Origin: Flavobacterium pokkalii
GTDB lineage: Bacteria > Bacteroidota > Bacteroidia > Flavobacteriales > Flavobacteriaceae
Length of the DNA stretch: 64,000 bases
Direction of reading: 5' to 3'
Assembly (NCBI RefSeq): GCF_014596575.1
Contig: NZ_NASZ01000004.1
Coordinates: 1 to 64,000, forward strand
In this document: piece after piece, positions 34,851 to 44,209 of the stretch
Numbering within the stretch: position 1 is the stretch's first letter
Layout of the letters: each line of letters begins with the position of its first letter
The notes under the pieces: model-generated
What the model saw: only the letters and a program-made list of their open reading frames with translations
The model's database searches: none
What the model was told of the DNA's origin: nothing
Position numbers and translations under genes: made by a program

Positions 34851-34920
34851 AAAACAAAAAATTATAGCACCGAATAAAAAATAAATTCATAAGAACAATT
34901 GTATTTAATTAGCTAACAAA

Positions 34921-37113
34921 ATGAACTCGATTAAATTATTTTTTATAGATATTCATAAAAATCCAATTTTCTTATATGGATTAGTACTACTATTTGGTAT
35001 CCAGAAAACAATAGCTCAAACAGACTATAAATTGTGGCTTCAATATAATAAGGTTGCGAATTCAGAAAAAATTACCGAATATCAGGCAATAAACAAAAAT
35101 ATTGTGACGATTGGGAATTCAGAAACAATTCAAATTGCCGCAAAAGAATTACAGAATGCCTTCAAAAGTCTAATTAACAAAACAGTCCCGTTATCAAACA
35201 AAACAGCTGAATCAGCCAATATTATTCTTGCCAATGAGTCAAATTTATCACCGGAATTGCTAAATCAAACAAAAACCGAATTACAGAAAATAAATAATGA
35301 AGGCTTTGTTATTAAAACAATTCAGCTAAAAAACAAACCTCAAATTTTAATTACTTCTAAGAAAGATATTGGTCTTTTATATGGTATATTTCACTATTTA
35401 CGATTACTCCAAACCAATCAATCCATCAGTAATTTAAACATAATTGATTCGCCAAATACAAATGTTCGAATTCTCAATCATTGGGATAATTTAAACGAAA
35501 GCGTAGAAAGAGGTTATGCAGGATCGTCTATTTGGAACTGGCAAAAACTTCCTGATTTTATTGATCAACGTTATATTGATTATGCCCGTGCTAATGCTTC
35601 AATAGGTATCAACGGAACCGTTTTAAATAATGTAAACGCAAATGCATTGATTTTAACACCGCAATACTTAGAAAAAGTAAAGGCATTAGCCAATACCTTT
35701 AGGCCTTACGGAATTAAGGTGTATTTAACGGCGCGTTTTTCTGCTCCTATCGAAATTGGAAAATTAAATACTGCCGATCCTTTGTCTTCTGAAGTTCAAC
35801 AATGGTGGAAAGATAAAGCCAAAGAAATCTATAAATACATTCCTGACTTTGGAGGATTTTTAGTTAAAGCCAACTCTGAGGGACAGCCCGGACCACAAAA
35901 TTATGGCAGAAATCATGTGGATGGAGCCAATATGCTTGCAGATGCTATAGCGCCTTTTGGCGGAATTGTGATGTGGAGAGCTTTTGTATATTCTGAACAC
36001 GATGCTGATGACAGGGCCAAACAAGCCTATAGCGAATTTGTTCCTTATGATGGAAAATTTAGAGATAATGTAATTGTACAGGTTAAAAATGGTGCAATCG
36101 ATTTTCAGCCCAGAGAACCATTTCATCCATTATTCGGTGCAATGCCTAAAACTCCTTTAATGATGGAATTTCAAATCACTCAGGAATATTTAGGATTTAG
36201 TACGCATTTAGTATTTCTACCAAAATTATTTCAGGAAACTTTAGAAGCAGATACCTTCAGCAAAGGAAAAGGTTCTAGTATTGCAAAAATCATAGACGGT
36301 TCTTTAGATAATCATCAATTAACAGGAATAGCCGGGGTTGCAAACATTGGCAGTGACCTCAACTGGTGCGGACATCCTTTTGCTCAGGCAAATTGGTACG
36401 GATTTGGACGCCTGGCCTGGAATCCTAATTTAGATTCAAAAACCATTGCAGAGGAATGGTTGCGAATGACCTTTTCAAATGATGAAAAATTTGTTTTGCC
36501 TGTTCAAGAAATGATGATAGAGTCCAGAGAAGCCGTTGTCAATTATATGACTCCACTAGGTTTACATCATATTATGGATACCGGACATCATTACGGTCCT
36601 GGTCCGTGGGTGAGTAATTTATCCAGACCGGAATGGAATCCAGTCTATTATCACAAAGCCGATAAAAATGGAATTGGATTTGACCGTTCTTCAACCGGAA
36701 GCAATGCAACAGCACAATACGCTCCCGAAGTAGCGAAAGAATTTAACGATATAGCCAAGTGCCCGGAAAAAGACCTATTATGGTTTCATCATGTATCCTG
36801 GGATTATAAACTAAAAAATGGAGCAACACTTTGGAATGGATTAGCACTAAAATATCAGGAAGGTGTAAATCAAGTAGCGAGTATGCAAAGTACTTGGAAT
36901 AAGATAAAACCTTATGTTGATGAACAACGTTTTAATGAAGTAGAAATGCTTTTAAATATTCAACAGAAAGAAGCCAAATGGTGGCGTGATGCCTGTTTGC
37001 TGTATTTTCAACAATTTTCTGGAAAAGATTTACCAAGTGGAGTTGAAAAACCGACACAAACCTTAGAGTATTTTAAATCGCTTAAATTTCCATTTGCTCC
37101 GGGAAATAATTAA
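34921..37113 (+). CDS. aguA: GH67 alpha-glucuronidase
   Basis: The 730-residue protein has an N-terminal signal segment and the GH67 layout. The N-terminal beta-sandwich (about 30-150) is followed by the barrel starting RILNHWDNLNESVERGYAGSSIW. The general acid Glu is in LVKANSEGQPGPQNYGR, the base pair is Asp in GAIDFQPREP and Glu in MMEFQITQEYLG, and the C-terminal helical domain completes it. GH67 removes 4-O-methylglucuronic acid linked alpha-1,2 to the non-reducing terminal xylose of short oligosaccharides. It opens the plus-strand operon with GH115, GH10, symporter and GH43, so it acts in the periplasm on imported aldouronic acids. Confidence 0.95.
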   Translation: MNSIKLFFIDIHKNPIFLYGLVLLFGIQKTIAQTDYKLWLQYNKVANSEKITEYQAINKNIVTIGNSETIQIAAKELQNAFKSLINKTVPLSNKTAESANIILANESNLSPELLNQTKTELQKINNEGFVIKTIQLKNKPQILITSKKDIGLLYGIFHYLRLLQTNQSISNLNIIDSPNTNVRILNHWDNLNESVERGYAGSSIWNWQKLPDFIDQRYIDYARANASIGINGTVLNNVNANALILTPQYLEKVKALANTFRPYGIKVYLTARFSAPIEIGKLNTADPLSSEVQQWWKDKAKEIYKYIPDFGGFLVKANSEGQPGPQNYGRNHVDGANMLADAIAPFGGIVMWRAFVYSEHDADDRAKQAYSEFVPYDGKFRDNVIVQVKNGAIDFQPREPFHPLFGAMPKTPLMMEFQITQEYLGFSTHLVFLPKLFQETLEADTFSKGKGSSIAKIIDGSLDNHQLTGIAGVANIGSDLNWCGHPFAQANWYGFGRLAWNPNLDSKTIAEEWLRMTFSNDEKFVLPVQEMMIESREAVVNYMTPLGLHHIMDTGHHYGPGPWVSNLSRPEWNPVYYHKADKNGIGFDRSSTGSNATAQYAPEVAKEFNDIAKCPEKDLLWFHHVSWDYKLKNGATLWNGLALKYQEGVNQVASMQSTWNKIKPYVDEQRFNEVEMLLNIQQKEAKWWRDACLLYFQQFSGKDLPSGVEKPTQTLEYFKSLKFPFAPGNN

Positions 37114-37186
37114 TAAAAAACAGCATTTTAGAATTGACAAAACAGGAATAGTACAAATTAGAATAAAGGATTGAAAAAAAAACAGA

Positions 37187-40084
37187 ATGAAAAACATAAT
37201 CAAAAAATATAGCTTTTATACTTTATTGACAGTATTGATTTTGACTGTTCAAAAAAATTATGCTATCAATCCCAATAAATATGTAACTAATTCAACTACA
37301 AAAGGAAGTTTTCCTATTGTAAGCAAAGGTAAAATTGCCTCAATCTTAGTAAGTGATAATGATTTTGCGGGTGTTTTACGTGTTTCCGGACATTTAGAAA
37401 ATGATCTGTACAAAGTAACTCAGTTGCATCCCAATAGGCTACAAAACACAAATCAAGAAACCGAAAATGTCATTATCATTGGTACATTAGGACATAGTGC
37501 TATCATTGACCAATTAGTGAAAGAAGGAAAAATAAATGCCACTGAACTAACTGGAAAATGGGAAAAATTCAGTACCCAAATTGTAGAAAATCCAACAAAA
37601 AACATAAAAAGAGCTTTAGTAATAGTAGGTTCAGACAAAAGAGGAACAATTTACGGCATGTATGATTTGTCAAATCAAATTGGCGTTTCTCCCTGGTATT
37701 TTTGGGCTGATGTACCTGTAAAAAAACAATCGGAATTACATGTTTTACCGGGGATTCATACTTTGGGAGAACCAAAAGTAAAATACCGAGGCATTTTTAT
37801 CAATGACGAAGCACCTGCTCTTACAGGTTGGGTTCGCGAAAATTATGGAAAATTCAATGCTAAATTCTACGATAAAGTTTTTGAATTAATCCTTAGAATG
37901 AAAGGCAATTATTTATGGCCAGCCATGTGGAGTGAAAAATTTTATGCAGATGATTCTCAAAACGGAATTTTGGCTGACGAATATGGTATTGTAATGGGAA
38001 CATCGCATCACGAACCATTAGCCAAAGCCCATGGAGAATGGAATAAAGCTATTAATGGTGAATGGGATTTTAATAAAAATCCTGAAGGTTTAAAAAAATT
38101 CTGGACAGATGGAATGCAACGAATGGGTACTAAAGAAACACTGGTTACCATTGGTATGCGCGGTGATGGAGACGAACCAATGACCGAAGGTACAGCTATT
38201 GAACTTTTAGAAAAAATTGTAAAAACACAACGCGAAATCATTAGTAACGTAACCCAAAAACCTGCGGAAAAAACACCTCAAATTTGGGCTTTGTATAAAG
38301 AAGTTCAGGAATACTATGACAAAGGAATGCAAGTCCCGGATGATGTTACTTTACTGCTCTGCGATGACAACTGGGGTAATTTAAGAAAACTACCTGAATT
38401 GAATGCAAAGCCACGTGAAGGAGGTTTTGGAATCTATTACCACTTTGATTATGTAGGAGGTCCCAGAAGCTATAAATGGATCAATACCAACCAAATAGAG
38501 CGTACATGGGAACAAATGCATCTCGCTTATGAACATGGTGCAAACAAAGTTTGGATTGTTAATGTTGGGGATATAAAACCTATGGAATTCCCAATTGAAT
38601 TCTTCTTAGATTATGCCTGGAATCCGGAATATTGGAATACTTCAAATTTACAAGATTACTATGTACAGTGGGCTACGACAAATTTTGGTGTACAAAATGC
38701 TAATGCTATTGCTGAAATATTAAAAATGTACAGCAAGTACAATTCAAATCGAAAACCCGAACTACTAAATCCTTCAACCTATAGTATAATTCATTATAAC
38801 GAAGCCGAAAATGTCGTTGCCGATTACAATAAATTAGCTGAAAAAGCACAAGCAATCAATGCTAAATTAAGTCCGGAATATAAAGATGCTTTTTATCAAT
38901 TGGTATTGTATCCTGTGCTGGCCAGTGCCAATTTGAACGAAATGTATGTTAGCGCCGCAAAAAACAATCTGTATGCCAGTCAGGGCAGAGCGGCTACTAA
39001 TCAATATGCTGATAAAGTAAAAACATTGTTTGACAAAGATGCTGAATTTACAGCTTTTTACCAGAATACAATGGCTAATGGTAAATGGAATCATATGATG
39101 TCTCAAACCCATATTGGTTATACCAACTGGCAAGATCCTAAAACCAATATTATTCCTCAAACCAATACGATTTCGATACCCGAAAAAGCCGAAATGGGAA
39201 TTGCTATTGAAGGGAGTACAAAATGGTGGCCCAACTCCACAGAAGTCACTGTTTTACCGGAATTTAGCACATTTTCGAACAGCGTTTCTTATATTGATAT
39301 TTTCAATCGAGGTTCAAAATCTTTTAATTTTACTATCAGTACAAAATCTAATTGGATACAGATTTCTAAAAGAAAAGGAACAATTGACCAACAAGAACGT
39401 ATCATTGTTAAAATAAATTGGAAAATAGCACCTAAAGGCATTCAAACTTCTGAAATCATAATTTCAGGAGCCGGTAAAACGATTCCGGTTAGTATAATAA
39501 CAAACAATATCCTAGGAAATAACGCTGTGGGTTTTGTAGAAAATAATGGTTACATAGTCATCAATGCCGAAAATTTTTCAAGTAAATCAGAACCTGAAGA
39601 TTTCAAATGGGAAGTAGTCGAAAATTTAGGTAAAAGTAGTGCAGGAGTTATTTCCTTACCTATCCAAAAAGGACGCGTAGCATTGACTGACAATTCACCG
39701 AAACTTTCCTATAACGTGAATTTTCAAAAGGCCGGAAAAGTAAAAGTCCATTTGTATTTTTCTCCAACCATAAACTATTCTACAAGGGAAGGATTTTACT
39801 ATGGATTATCTTTTGACAACGAAAAACCTACTCAAATAAATTATTCTTCAGAACCTAATATTTTTGATTATAACGGAAAAGTACCTAAATATTGGGATAA
39901 AAATGTGTCGGATAATATTAAAGTGATTACAACCGAATTTGATATACAAGAAGGCAATCATACTCTAAATTATTTTAGAATTGACGAAGGATTAGTACTT
40001 CAAAAAATTATAATCGAAACAGAAAAAAGCAATTTAAAGCAAAGTTATTTAGGTCCTCCTCAAAGTTTGAATATTAAAAATTAA
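37187..40084 (+). CDS. GH115 xylan alpha-1,2-glucuronidase
   Basis: The 965-residue exported protein carries the GH115 pattern: RGIFINDEAPALTGWVRENYGKFNAKFYDKVFELILRMKGNYLWPAMW and GTSHHEPLAKAHGEWNK, with the long barrel continuing to GGPRSYKWINTNQIERTWEQM. A C-terminal jelly-roll or Ig-like domain (from about residue 700) ends LNYFRIDEGLVLQKIIIE. Unlike GH67 it can remove (methyl)glucuronic acid from internal xylose residues of polymers and long oligosaccharides. Having both families together indicates thorough debranching of glucuronoxylan. It follows GH67 after 73 nt. Confidence 0.93.
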   Translation: MKNIIKKYSFYTLLTVLILTVQKNYAINPNKYVTNSTTKGSFPIVSKGKIASILVSDNDFAGVLRVSGHLENDLYKVTQLHPNRLQNTNQETENVIIIGTLGHSAIIDQLVKEGKINATELTGKWEKFSTQIVENPTKNIKRALVIVGSDKRGTIYGMYDLSNQIGVSPWYFWADVPVKKQSELHVLPGIHTLGEPKVKYRGIFINDEAPALTGWVRENYGKFNAKFYDKVFELILRMKGNYLWPAMWSEKFYADDSQNGILADEYGIVMGTSHHEPLAKAHGEWNKAINGEWDFNKNPEGLKKFWTDGMQRMGTKETLVTIGMRGDGDEPMTEGTAIELLEKIVKTQREIISNVTQKPAEKTPQIWALYKEVQEYYDKGMQVPDDVTLLLCDDNWGNLRKLPELNAKPREGGFGIYYHFDYVGGPRSYKWINTNQIERTWEQMHLAYEHGANKVWIVNVGDIKPMEFPIEFFLDYAWNPEYWNTSNLQDYYVQWATTNFGVQNANAIAEILKMYSKYNSNRKPELLNPSTYSIIHYNEAENVVADYNKLAEKAQAINAKLSPEYKDAFYQLVLYPVLASANLNEMYVSAAKNNLYASQGRAATNQYADKVKTLFDKDAEFTAFYQNTMANGKWNHMMSQTHIGYTNWQDPKTNIIPQTNTISIPEKAEMGIAIEGSTKWWPNSTEVTVLPEFSTFSNSVSYIDIFNRGSKSFNFTISTKSNWIQISKRKGTIDQQERIIVKINWKIAPKGIQTSEIIISGAGKTIPVSIITNNILGNNAVGFVENNGYIVINAENFSSKSEPEDFKWEVVENLGKSSAGVISLPIQKGRVALTDNSPKLSYNVNFQKAGKVKVHLYFSPTINYSTREGFYYGLSFDNEKPTQINYSSEPNIFDYNGKVPKYWDKNVSDNIKVITTEFDIQEGNHTLNYFRIDEGLVLQKIIIETEKSNLKQSYLGPPQSLNIKN

Positions 40085-40100
40085 TCAAAAAATATAAAAC

Positions 40101-41234
40101 ATGAAATCAACCAAACCAATTTTACTCTTCTTCTCGGCAGTTTTTGCCTTAAGTAGCTGTAATAATAAAATCAATACTAAATTGACAACTACAGGCGCTT
40201 CACTTAAAGATGCTTTTAATGGCGATTTTTATATTGGAACCGCATTAGATGTCAATCAAATTGAGGAAAAAGACCCCAAGGTAACTCAGTTCATTTCAAA
40301 AGAGTTTAATGCAATTACTGCTGAAAACATCATGAAATCAATGTTTGTGCATCCGCAAAAAGATAAATTTGATTTTGAAACAACCGATAAGTATGTGGCT
40401 TTCGGAAAAAAACACAATATGTTTATTCACGGGCATACTTTAATTTGGCATAGCCAATTACCGAAATGGTTTTCTGAAATAAAAGACAGTGCCGAAATGA
40501 ATGCTGCATTCGAAAACCACATTACAACCATTGTAAAAAAATACAAAGGTCAAATTAATTCCTGGGATGTTGTTAATGAAGCAGTCAACGATGATGGAAG
40601 TTTAAGAAAATCGGTGTTTTTAAAAACACTTGGGGAAGATTTTATAGCTAAGGCATTCCAACTTGCAGCGGCAGCTGACCCTAAAGTGGATCTTTATTAT
40701 AATGATTACAGCATGACAAATCCCGCAAAAAGAGAAGGTGTAATCAGAATGGTAAAAAAAATACAGGAAAAAGGAGTTAAAATTGACGGTATTGGCATGC
40801 AGGGACACTGGCATCTTGACAGACCTACAATTCAGGAAATAGAAAAAAGTATTCTTGCGTATTCCAATTTAGGTGTAAAAGTGGCTATTACTGAACTTGA
40901 TGTATCTGCTTTACCTAGTCCTTTCGGATTACAGGGTGCCGAGGTAAGTCAACGATTTGAAAATAATGAAAAAATGAATCCTTATCCTAAATCATTACCG
41001 GATTCCATACAGGTTAAACTTGCGCAGCGTTATGAAGATATCTTTAAACTATTTCTGAAACACAAAGACAAAATAAGCAGAGTTACTTTTTGGGGAGTTA
41101 ATGATACACAGTCCTGGTTAAATGACTTCCCGATTAGAGGAAGAACGGATTATCCTCTGTTATTTGATGCTAATTTACAGCCTAAGAAAGCCTATTATCA
41201 AGTATTAAGTTTAAAACAAAAAACAAATAAATAA
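40101..41234 (+). CDS. GH10 endo-1,4-beta-xylanase lipoprotein
   Basis: The 377-residue protein has a lipoprotein signal peptide (lipobox SSC at residues about 20-22) and a single GH10 barrel. The acid/base is the Glu in WDVVNEAVNDDG and the nucleophile is the Glu in AITELDVSALP; the substrate-binding NAITAENIMKS and GHTLIWHSQLP are also there. Because the mature lipoprotein begins CNNK, without the acidic SLENS-like surface-export signal, it is probably periplasmic, where it trims imported oligosaccharides, but this is inference. It follows GH115 after 16 nt. Confidence 0.95.
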   Translation: MKSTKPILLFFSAVFALSSCNNKINTKLTTTGASLKDAFNGDFYIGTALDVNQIEEKDPKVTQFISKEFNAITAENIMKSMFVHPQKDKFDFETTDKYVAFGKKHNMFIHGHTLIWHSQLPKWFSEIKDSAEMNAAFENHITTIVKKYKGQINSWDVVNEAVNDDGSLRKSVFLKTLGEDFIAKAFQLAAAADPKVDLYYNDYSMTNPAKREGVIRMVKKIQEKGVKIDGIGMQGHWHLDRPTIQEIEKSILAYSNLGVKVAITELDVSALPSPFGLQGAEVSQRFENNEKMNPYPKSLPDSIQVKLAQRYEDIFKLFLKHKDKISRVTFWGVNDTQSWLNDFPIRGRTDYPLLFDANLQPKKAYYQVLSLKQKTNK

Positions 41235-41239
41235 CTTTC

Positions 41240-42673
41240 ATGAATACGACTTCACAAAAATTATCCATAAAAGAAAAAATAGGATATAGTCTGGGTGACT
41301 TAGCTGCCAATTTGGTTTTCCAAACCTTGATGACTTATCTGGCTTATTTTTATACCGATATTTACGGATTATCCCCTACTGATTCCTCGATAATTATGCT
41401 TATTGTTGGATTGATAGCTGCATTTATTTTTAATCCGGTTATTGGTGCCATTGCTGACAGAACCAATTCAAAATGGGGAAAATTTCGTCCCTGGATTTTA
41501 TGGACTTCGGTTCCTTTAGGAGTGGTAGCCTTATTGGCTTTTAGCACACCAAATTTCGCTTATCAGGGAAAAGTAATTTATGCAGTAATAACCTATTCTT
41601 GTTTGCTATTGCTATATGCTGCAAATAACCTCCCCTATTCTGCCTTAAGCGGCGTAATTACGGGAGAAATGGCGGAGCGAAACAGCTTATCCTCATACCG
41701 ATTTGTGGCGGTAATGTTCGCTCAGTTTTTTGTGCAAGTATTCATGCTAGGAATTATCAAAAGTGCCGGAAATGGCGATAAAGCAATCGGTATTGAAAAA
41801 GTAATGACCATTCTGGCTATTATAGGAACTATCATGCTTTTAATTACTTTTTTCACTACAAAAGAGCGTATTGTTCCTAAACCGGAACAAAAATCAAGTG
41901 TTAAAGAAGATTTGGGCGATTTAATAAAAAATAAACCCTGGCTAATCATGCTAACGCTTACCACCTTGGTATTTATCACCTTAGCTTTAAAAGGCGGTTC
42001 TTATGTTTATTATTTTGAAAATTATGTAGACAAGGAGCAATTAACCGTATTTATTCAACCTATTTTAAATATCCTTTCCTCTTTGGGTTTAAACCATTTT
42101 GGTGACGATCCTATCTCGGCCGGATTCGGATTATTTAACGCCGGTGGCATTATTTTTATGATTGTTGGAATAACCTTGTCAAAAAAATTAGCAGACAAAT
42201 ATGGTAAAAGAGATATTTTCAGATTCTTTCTTTTTATATCAACACTATTTATCATTGCTTTTTATTTCTATCCTCCGCAATCGGTTTCATTGATGTTTTT
42301 ATCTCAAATTTTCCACGGTTTTTTCTATGGAATTACTATTCCTGTTTTATGGGCGATGATTGCCGATGTGGCTGATTTTTCGGAATGGAAAACAAACCGT
42401 CGTGCCACAGCCATTATTTTTTCAGCAATGATGGTAGGTTTAAAAACTGGTTTAAGCATTGGAGGAGCTTTAACCACATCGCTATTAGGAATTTTTAATT
42501 ATATCCCGAATTCATTACAACAACCGGAAAGTGCCGTTAATGGAATAAAATTATTAGTTAGCATCTTTCCTGCCATTCCATTCCTGCTGGGAGTTGGTTT
42601 GCTGTTTTTCTATGAAATTGATAAAAAAATGGAAATCCAAATCGAATCGGAATTAAAACAACGAAGATCTTAA
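41240..42673 (+). CDS. GPH-family sugar:cation symporter (xyloside transporter)
   Basis: The 477-residue inner-membrane protein belongs to the glycoside-pentoside-hexuronide:cation symporter family (MelB/XynP group) with about 12 membrane segments. The N-terminal motif KIGYSLGDLAANLVFQTLMTYLAYFYTDIYGL and the loop ADRTNSKWGKFRPWILW are diagnostic. It begins 5 nt after the GH10 gene and is followed by a cytoplasmic GH43 gene, so it should carry xylobiose, xylo-oligosaccharides or aldouronic acids into the cytoplasm. Confidence 0.92.
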   Translation: MNTTSQKLSIKEKIGYSLGDLAANLVFQTLMTYLAYFYTDIYGLSPTDSSIIMLIVGLIAAFIFNPVIGAIADRTNSKWGKFRPWILWTSVPLGVVALLAFSTPNFAYQGKVIYAVITYSCLLLLYAANNLPYSALSGVITGEMAERNSLSSYRFVAVMFAQFFVQVFMLGIIKSAGNGDKAIGIEKVMTILAIIGTIMLLITFFTTKERIVPKPEQKSSVKEDLGDLIKNKPWLIMLTLTTLVFITLALKGGSYVYYFENYVDKEQLTVFIQPILNILSSLGLNHFGDDPISAGFGLFNAGGIIFMIVGITLSKKLADKYGKRDIFRFFLFISTLFIIAFYFYPPQSVSLMFLSQIFHGFFYGITIPVLWAMIADVADFSEWKTNRRATAIIFSAMMVGLKTGLSIGGALTTSLLGIFNYIPNSLQQPESAVNGIKLLVSIFPAIPFLLGVGLLFFYEIDKKMEIQIESELKQRRS

Positions 42674-42707
42674 TAATCACATACACACTAATACAAAAAC
42701 TAAAATT

Positions 42708-43733
42708 ATGCCTGAAGAAAGTATCGAACATATCGACTTTAAAGAATTAGAACAAAATGCGATTTCTCAGCCACTAGTATCTCATATTTACACTGCTGAT
42801 CCCTCCGCACATGTTTTCAATGGTAAAGTATATATTTACCCTTCTCATGATATTGATGCCGGAATTGCTTTCAATGACAATGGCGATCATTTTGGAATGG
42901 AGGATTATCATGTCTTTTCCATGGATTCCATTACATCTGAAGCAAAAGACAACGGACTTGCCTTACATGTAAAAGATGTCCCTTGGGCAGAACGCCAAAT
43001 GTGGGCGCCGGATGCGGCACATAAAAATGGAAAATACTACCTTTATTTTCCTGCCAAGCGTACCAATGGAATTTTCCAAATTGGTGTTGCCATTAGTGAT
43101 TCACCAACAGGACCTTTCATACCTGAAAAGGAAGCTATCAAAGGCAGCTATTCGATTGATCCGGCTGTGTTTGAAGACGAAGATGGAAAATATTACATGT
43201 ATTTTGGAGGGATTTGGGGAGGTCAGCTTCAAAAGTACAGAAATAATAAATATGCCGAAAAAAATGAAGAACCAAAAGATTATCAGTCTGCTTTAGGTCC
43301 AATAGTGGCTCGACTTTCAGATGACATGAAAGAATTTGATGAAGAACCCAGAGAAATCAAAATTTTAGATGAAAATGGTCATGAAATTCTAGCCGGAGAT
43401 CACGAACGCCGCTTTTTTGAAGGCCCGTGGCTTCATAAATACAAGGGTAAATACTATTTTTCATATTCAACCGGAGACACTCATTATATTTGCTATGCCA
43501 TAGGCGATAGTCCTTATGGCCCATTTACCTATCAGGGAATAATTTTAGAACCTGTTGTAGGATGGACAACCCACCATTCTATTTGCAAAGTTGACGAAAA
43601 ATGGTACTTATTTTATCATGATTCAAGTCTATCAAAAGGGATTACCCATCTTCGATCAATAAAAGTAACCGAGATAAACTACAACGAAGACGGGACGATA
43701 CAAACAATTAATCCCTACAAAAATGAGGATTAA
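42708..43733 (+). CDS. Cytoplasmic GH43 beta-xylosidase/arabinofuranosidase
   Basis: The 341-residue protein has no signal peptide. The GH43 five-bladed propeller shows the catalytic Asp in TADPSAHVF, the pKa-modulating Asp in YSIDPAVFEDEDG and the acid Glu in FFEGPWLHKY. Among GH43 enzymes, this short cytoplasmic form next to a GPH symporter and a GH10 gene resembles the Xsa type of Bacteroides ovatus, active on xylobiose and arabinosyl ends. It converts symporter cargo to xylose in the cytoplasm. It is the last gene of the plus-strand operon and is followed by a terminator. Confidence 0.92.
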   Translation: MPEESIEHIDFKELEQNAISQPLVSHIYTADPSAHVFNGKVYIYPSHDIDAGIAFNDNGDHFGMEDYHVFSMDSITSEAKDNGLALHVKDVPWAERQMWAPDAAHKNGKYYLYFPAKRTNGIFQIGVAISDSPTGPFIPEKEAIKGSYSIDPAVFEDEDGKYYMYFGGIWGGQLQKYRNNKYAEKNEEPKDYQSALGPIVARLSDDMKEFDEEPREIKILDENGHEILAGDHERRFFEGPWLHKYKGKYYFSYSTGDTHYICYAIGDSPYGPFTYQGIILEPVVGWTTHHSICKVDEKWYLFYHDSSLSKGITHLRSIKVTEINYNEDGTIQTINPYKNED

Positions 43734-43786
43734 ACGAATCCTGTCTGACCTGTAAAAAGGCTCTTTACAGGATCATAAAAAAATTT

Positions 43787-43822
43787 TAAAACAGTAGTAA
43801 AAATTTACTACTGTTTTTTTTT
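43787..43822 (+). terminator. Terminator of the GH67-GH43 operon
   Basis: The stem AAACAGTAGTAAA / TTTACTACTGTTT with a very short loop is followed by a long T run, 54 nt past the GH43 stop codon. Confidence 0.88.
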
Positions 43823-43923
43823 ATATCTATTTTATTTAATCAATCGCTAAAAACAAGTTTTCAAAATAATAAAAGTAAAATGCGAATCAATTCCTGATTT
43901 AAAGATTTATAAATAATCTTATC

Positions 43924-43952
43924 AAAAAAAAGCTGTCCAAAATCAGGACAGC
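43924..43952 (-). terminator. Terminator of the minus-strand xylan operon
   Basis: Read on the minus strand, AGCTGTCC pairs with GGACAGCT around a 7-nt loop and is followed by a run of T. It lies about 260 nt past the GH5 stop codon. Confidence 0.82.
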
Positions 43953-44045
43953 TCTTCAAAGGGTTATTTTGGTTGATTGGTTTTGTGTTTAATATTAATT
44001 TTCACAAATTATTTTACTTAATAAATCGGATAGGTCAAAACCTAA

Positions 44046-44209
44046 TTATTTAATTTCATCTTTGTTTATTTTATCAATATAATCAACAAAAGTTCTTGGA
44101 TTATTCTTGATATTTATAAGTACTAAGCTCAATTAATATTTTCATGACTTAAATTATTTTCTCCTTTCAGATAATCAAGAAGCATTTTATCAACTAAACA
44201 AGTACCATT
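44046..44209 (-). pseudogene. Possible degraded reading frame after GH5
   Basis: Read in two frames, the stretch gives NGTCLVDKMLLDYLKGENN then LSHENIN, and after a two-frame shift LSLVLINIKNNPRTFV then DYIDKINKDEIK with a stop. The first part is in frame with and directly after the GH5 stop codon. Both parts look more protein-like than random AT-rich DNA, suggesting a broken small gene, but no family is recognised and chance cannot be excluded. Confidence 0.25.

Larger units (their letters stand above)
43734..44209. other. 476-bp gap between convergent operons
   Basis: It holds a CCTGTAAA/TTTACAGG hairpin (43749-43771), a plus-strand terminator, a minus-strand terminator, and an AT-rich stretch with a possible degraded coding fragment at 44046-44209. 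Confidence 0.7.
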
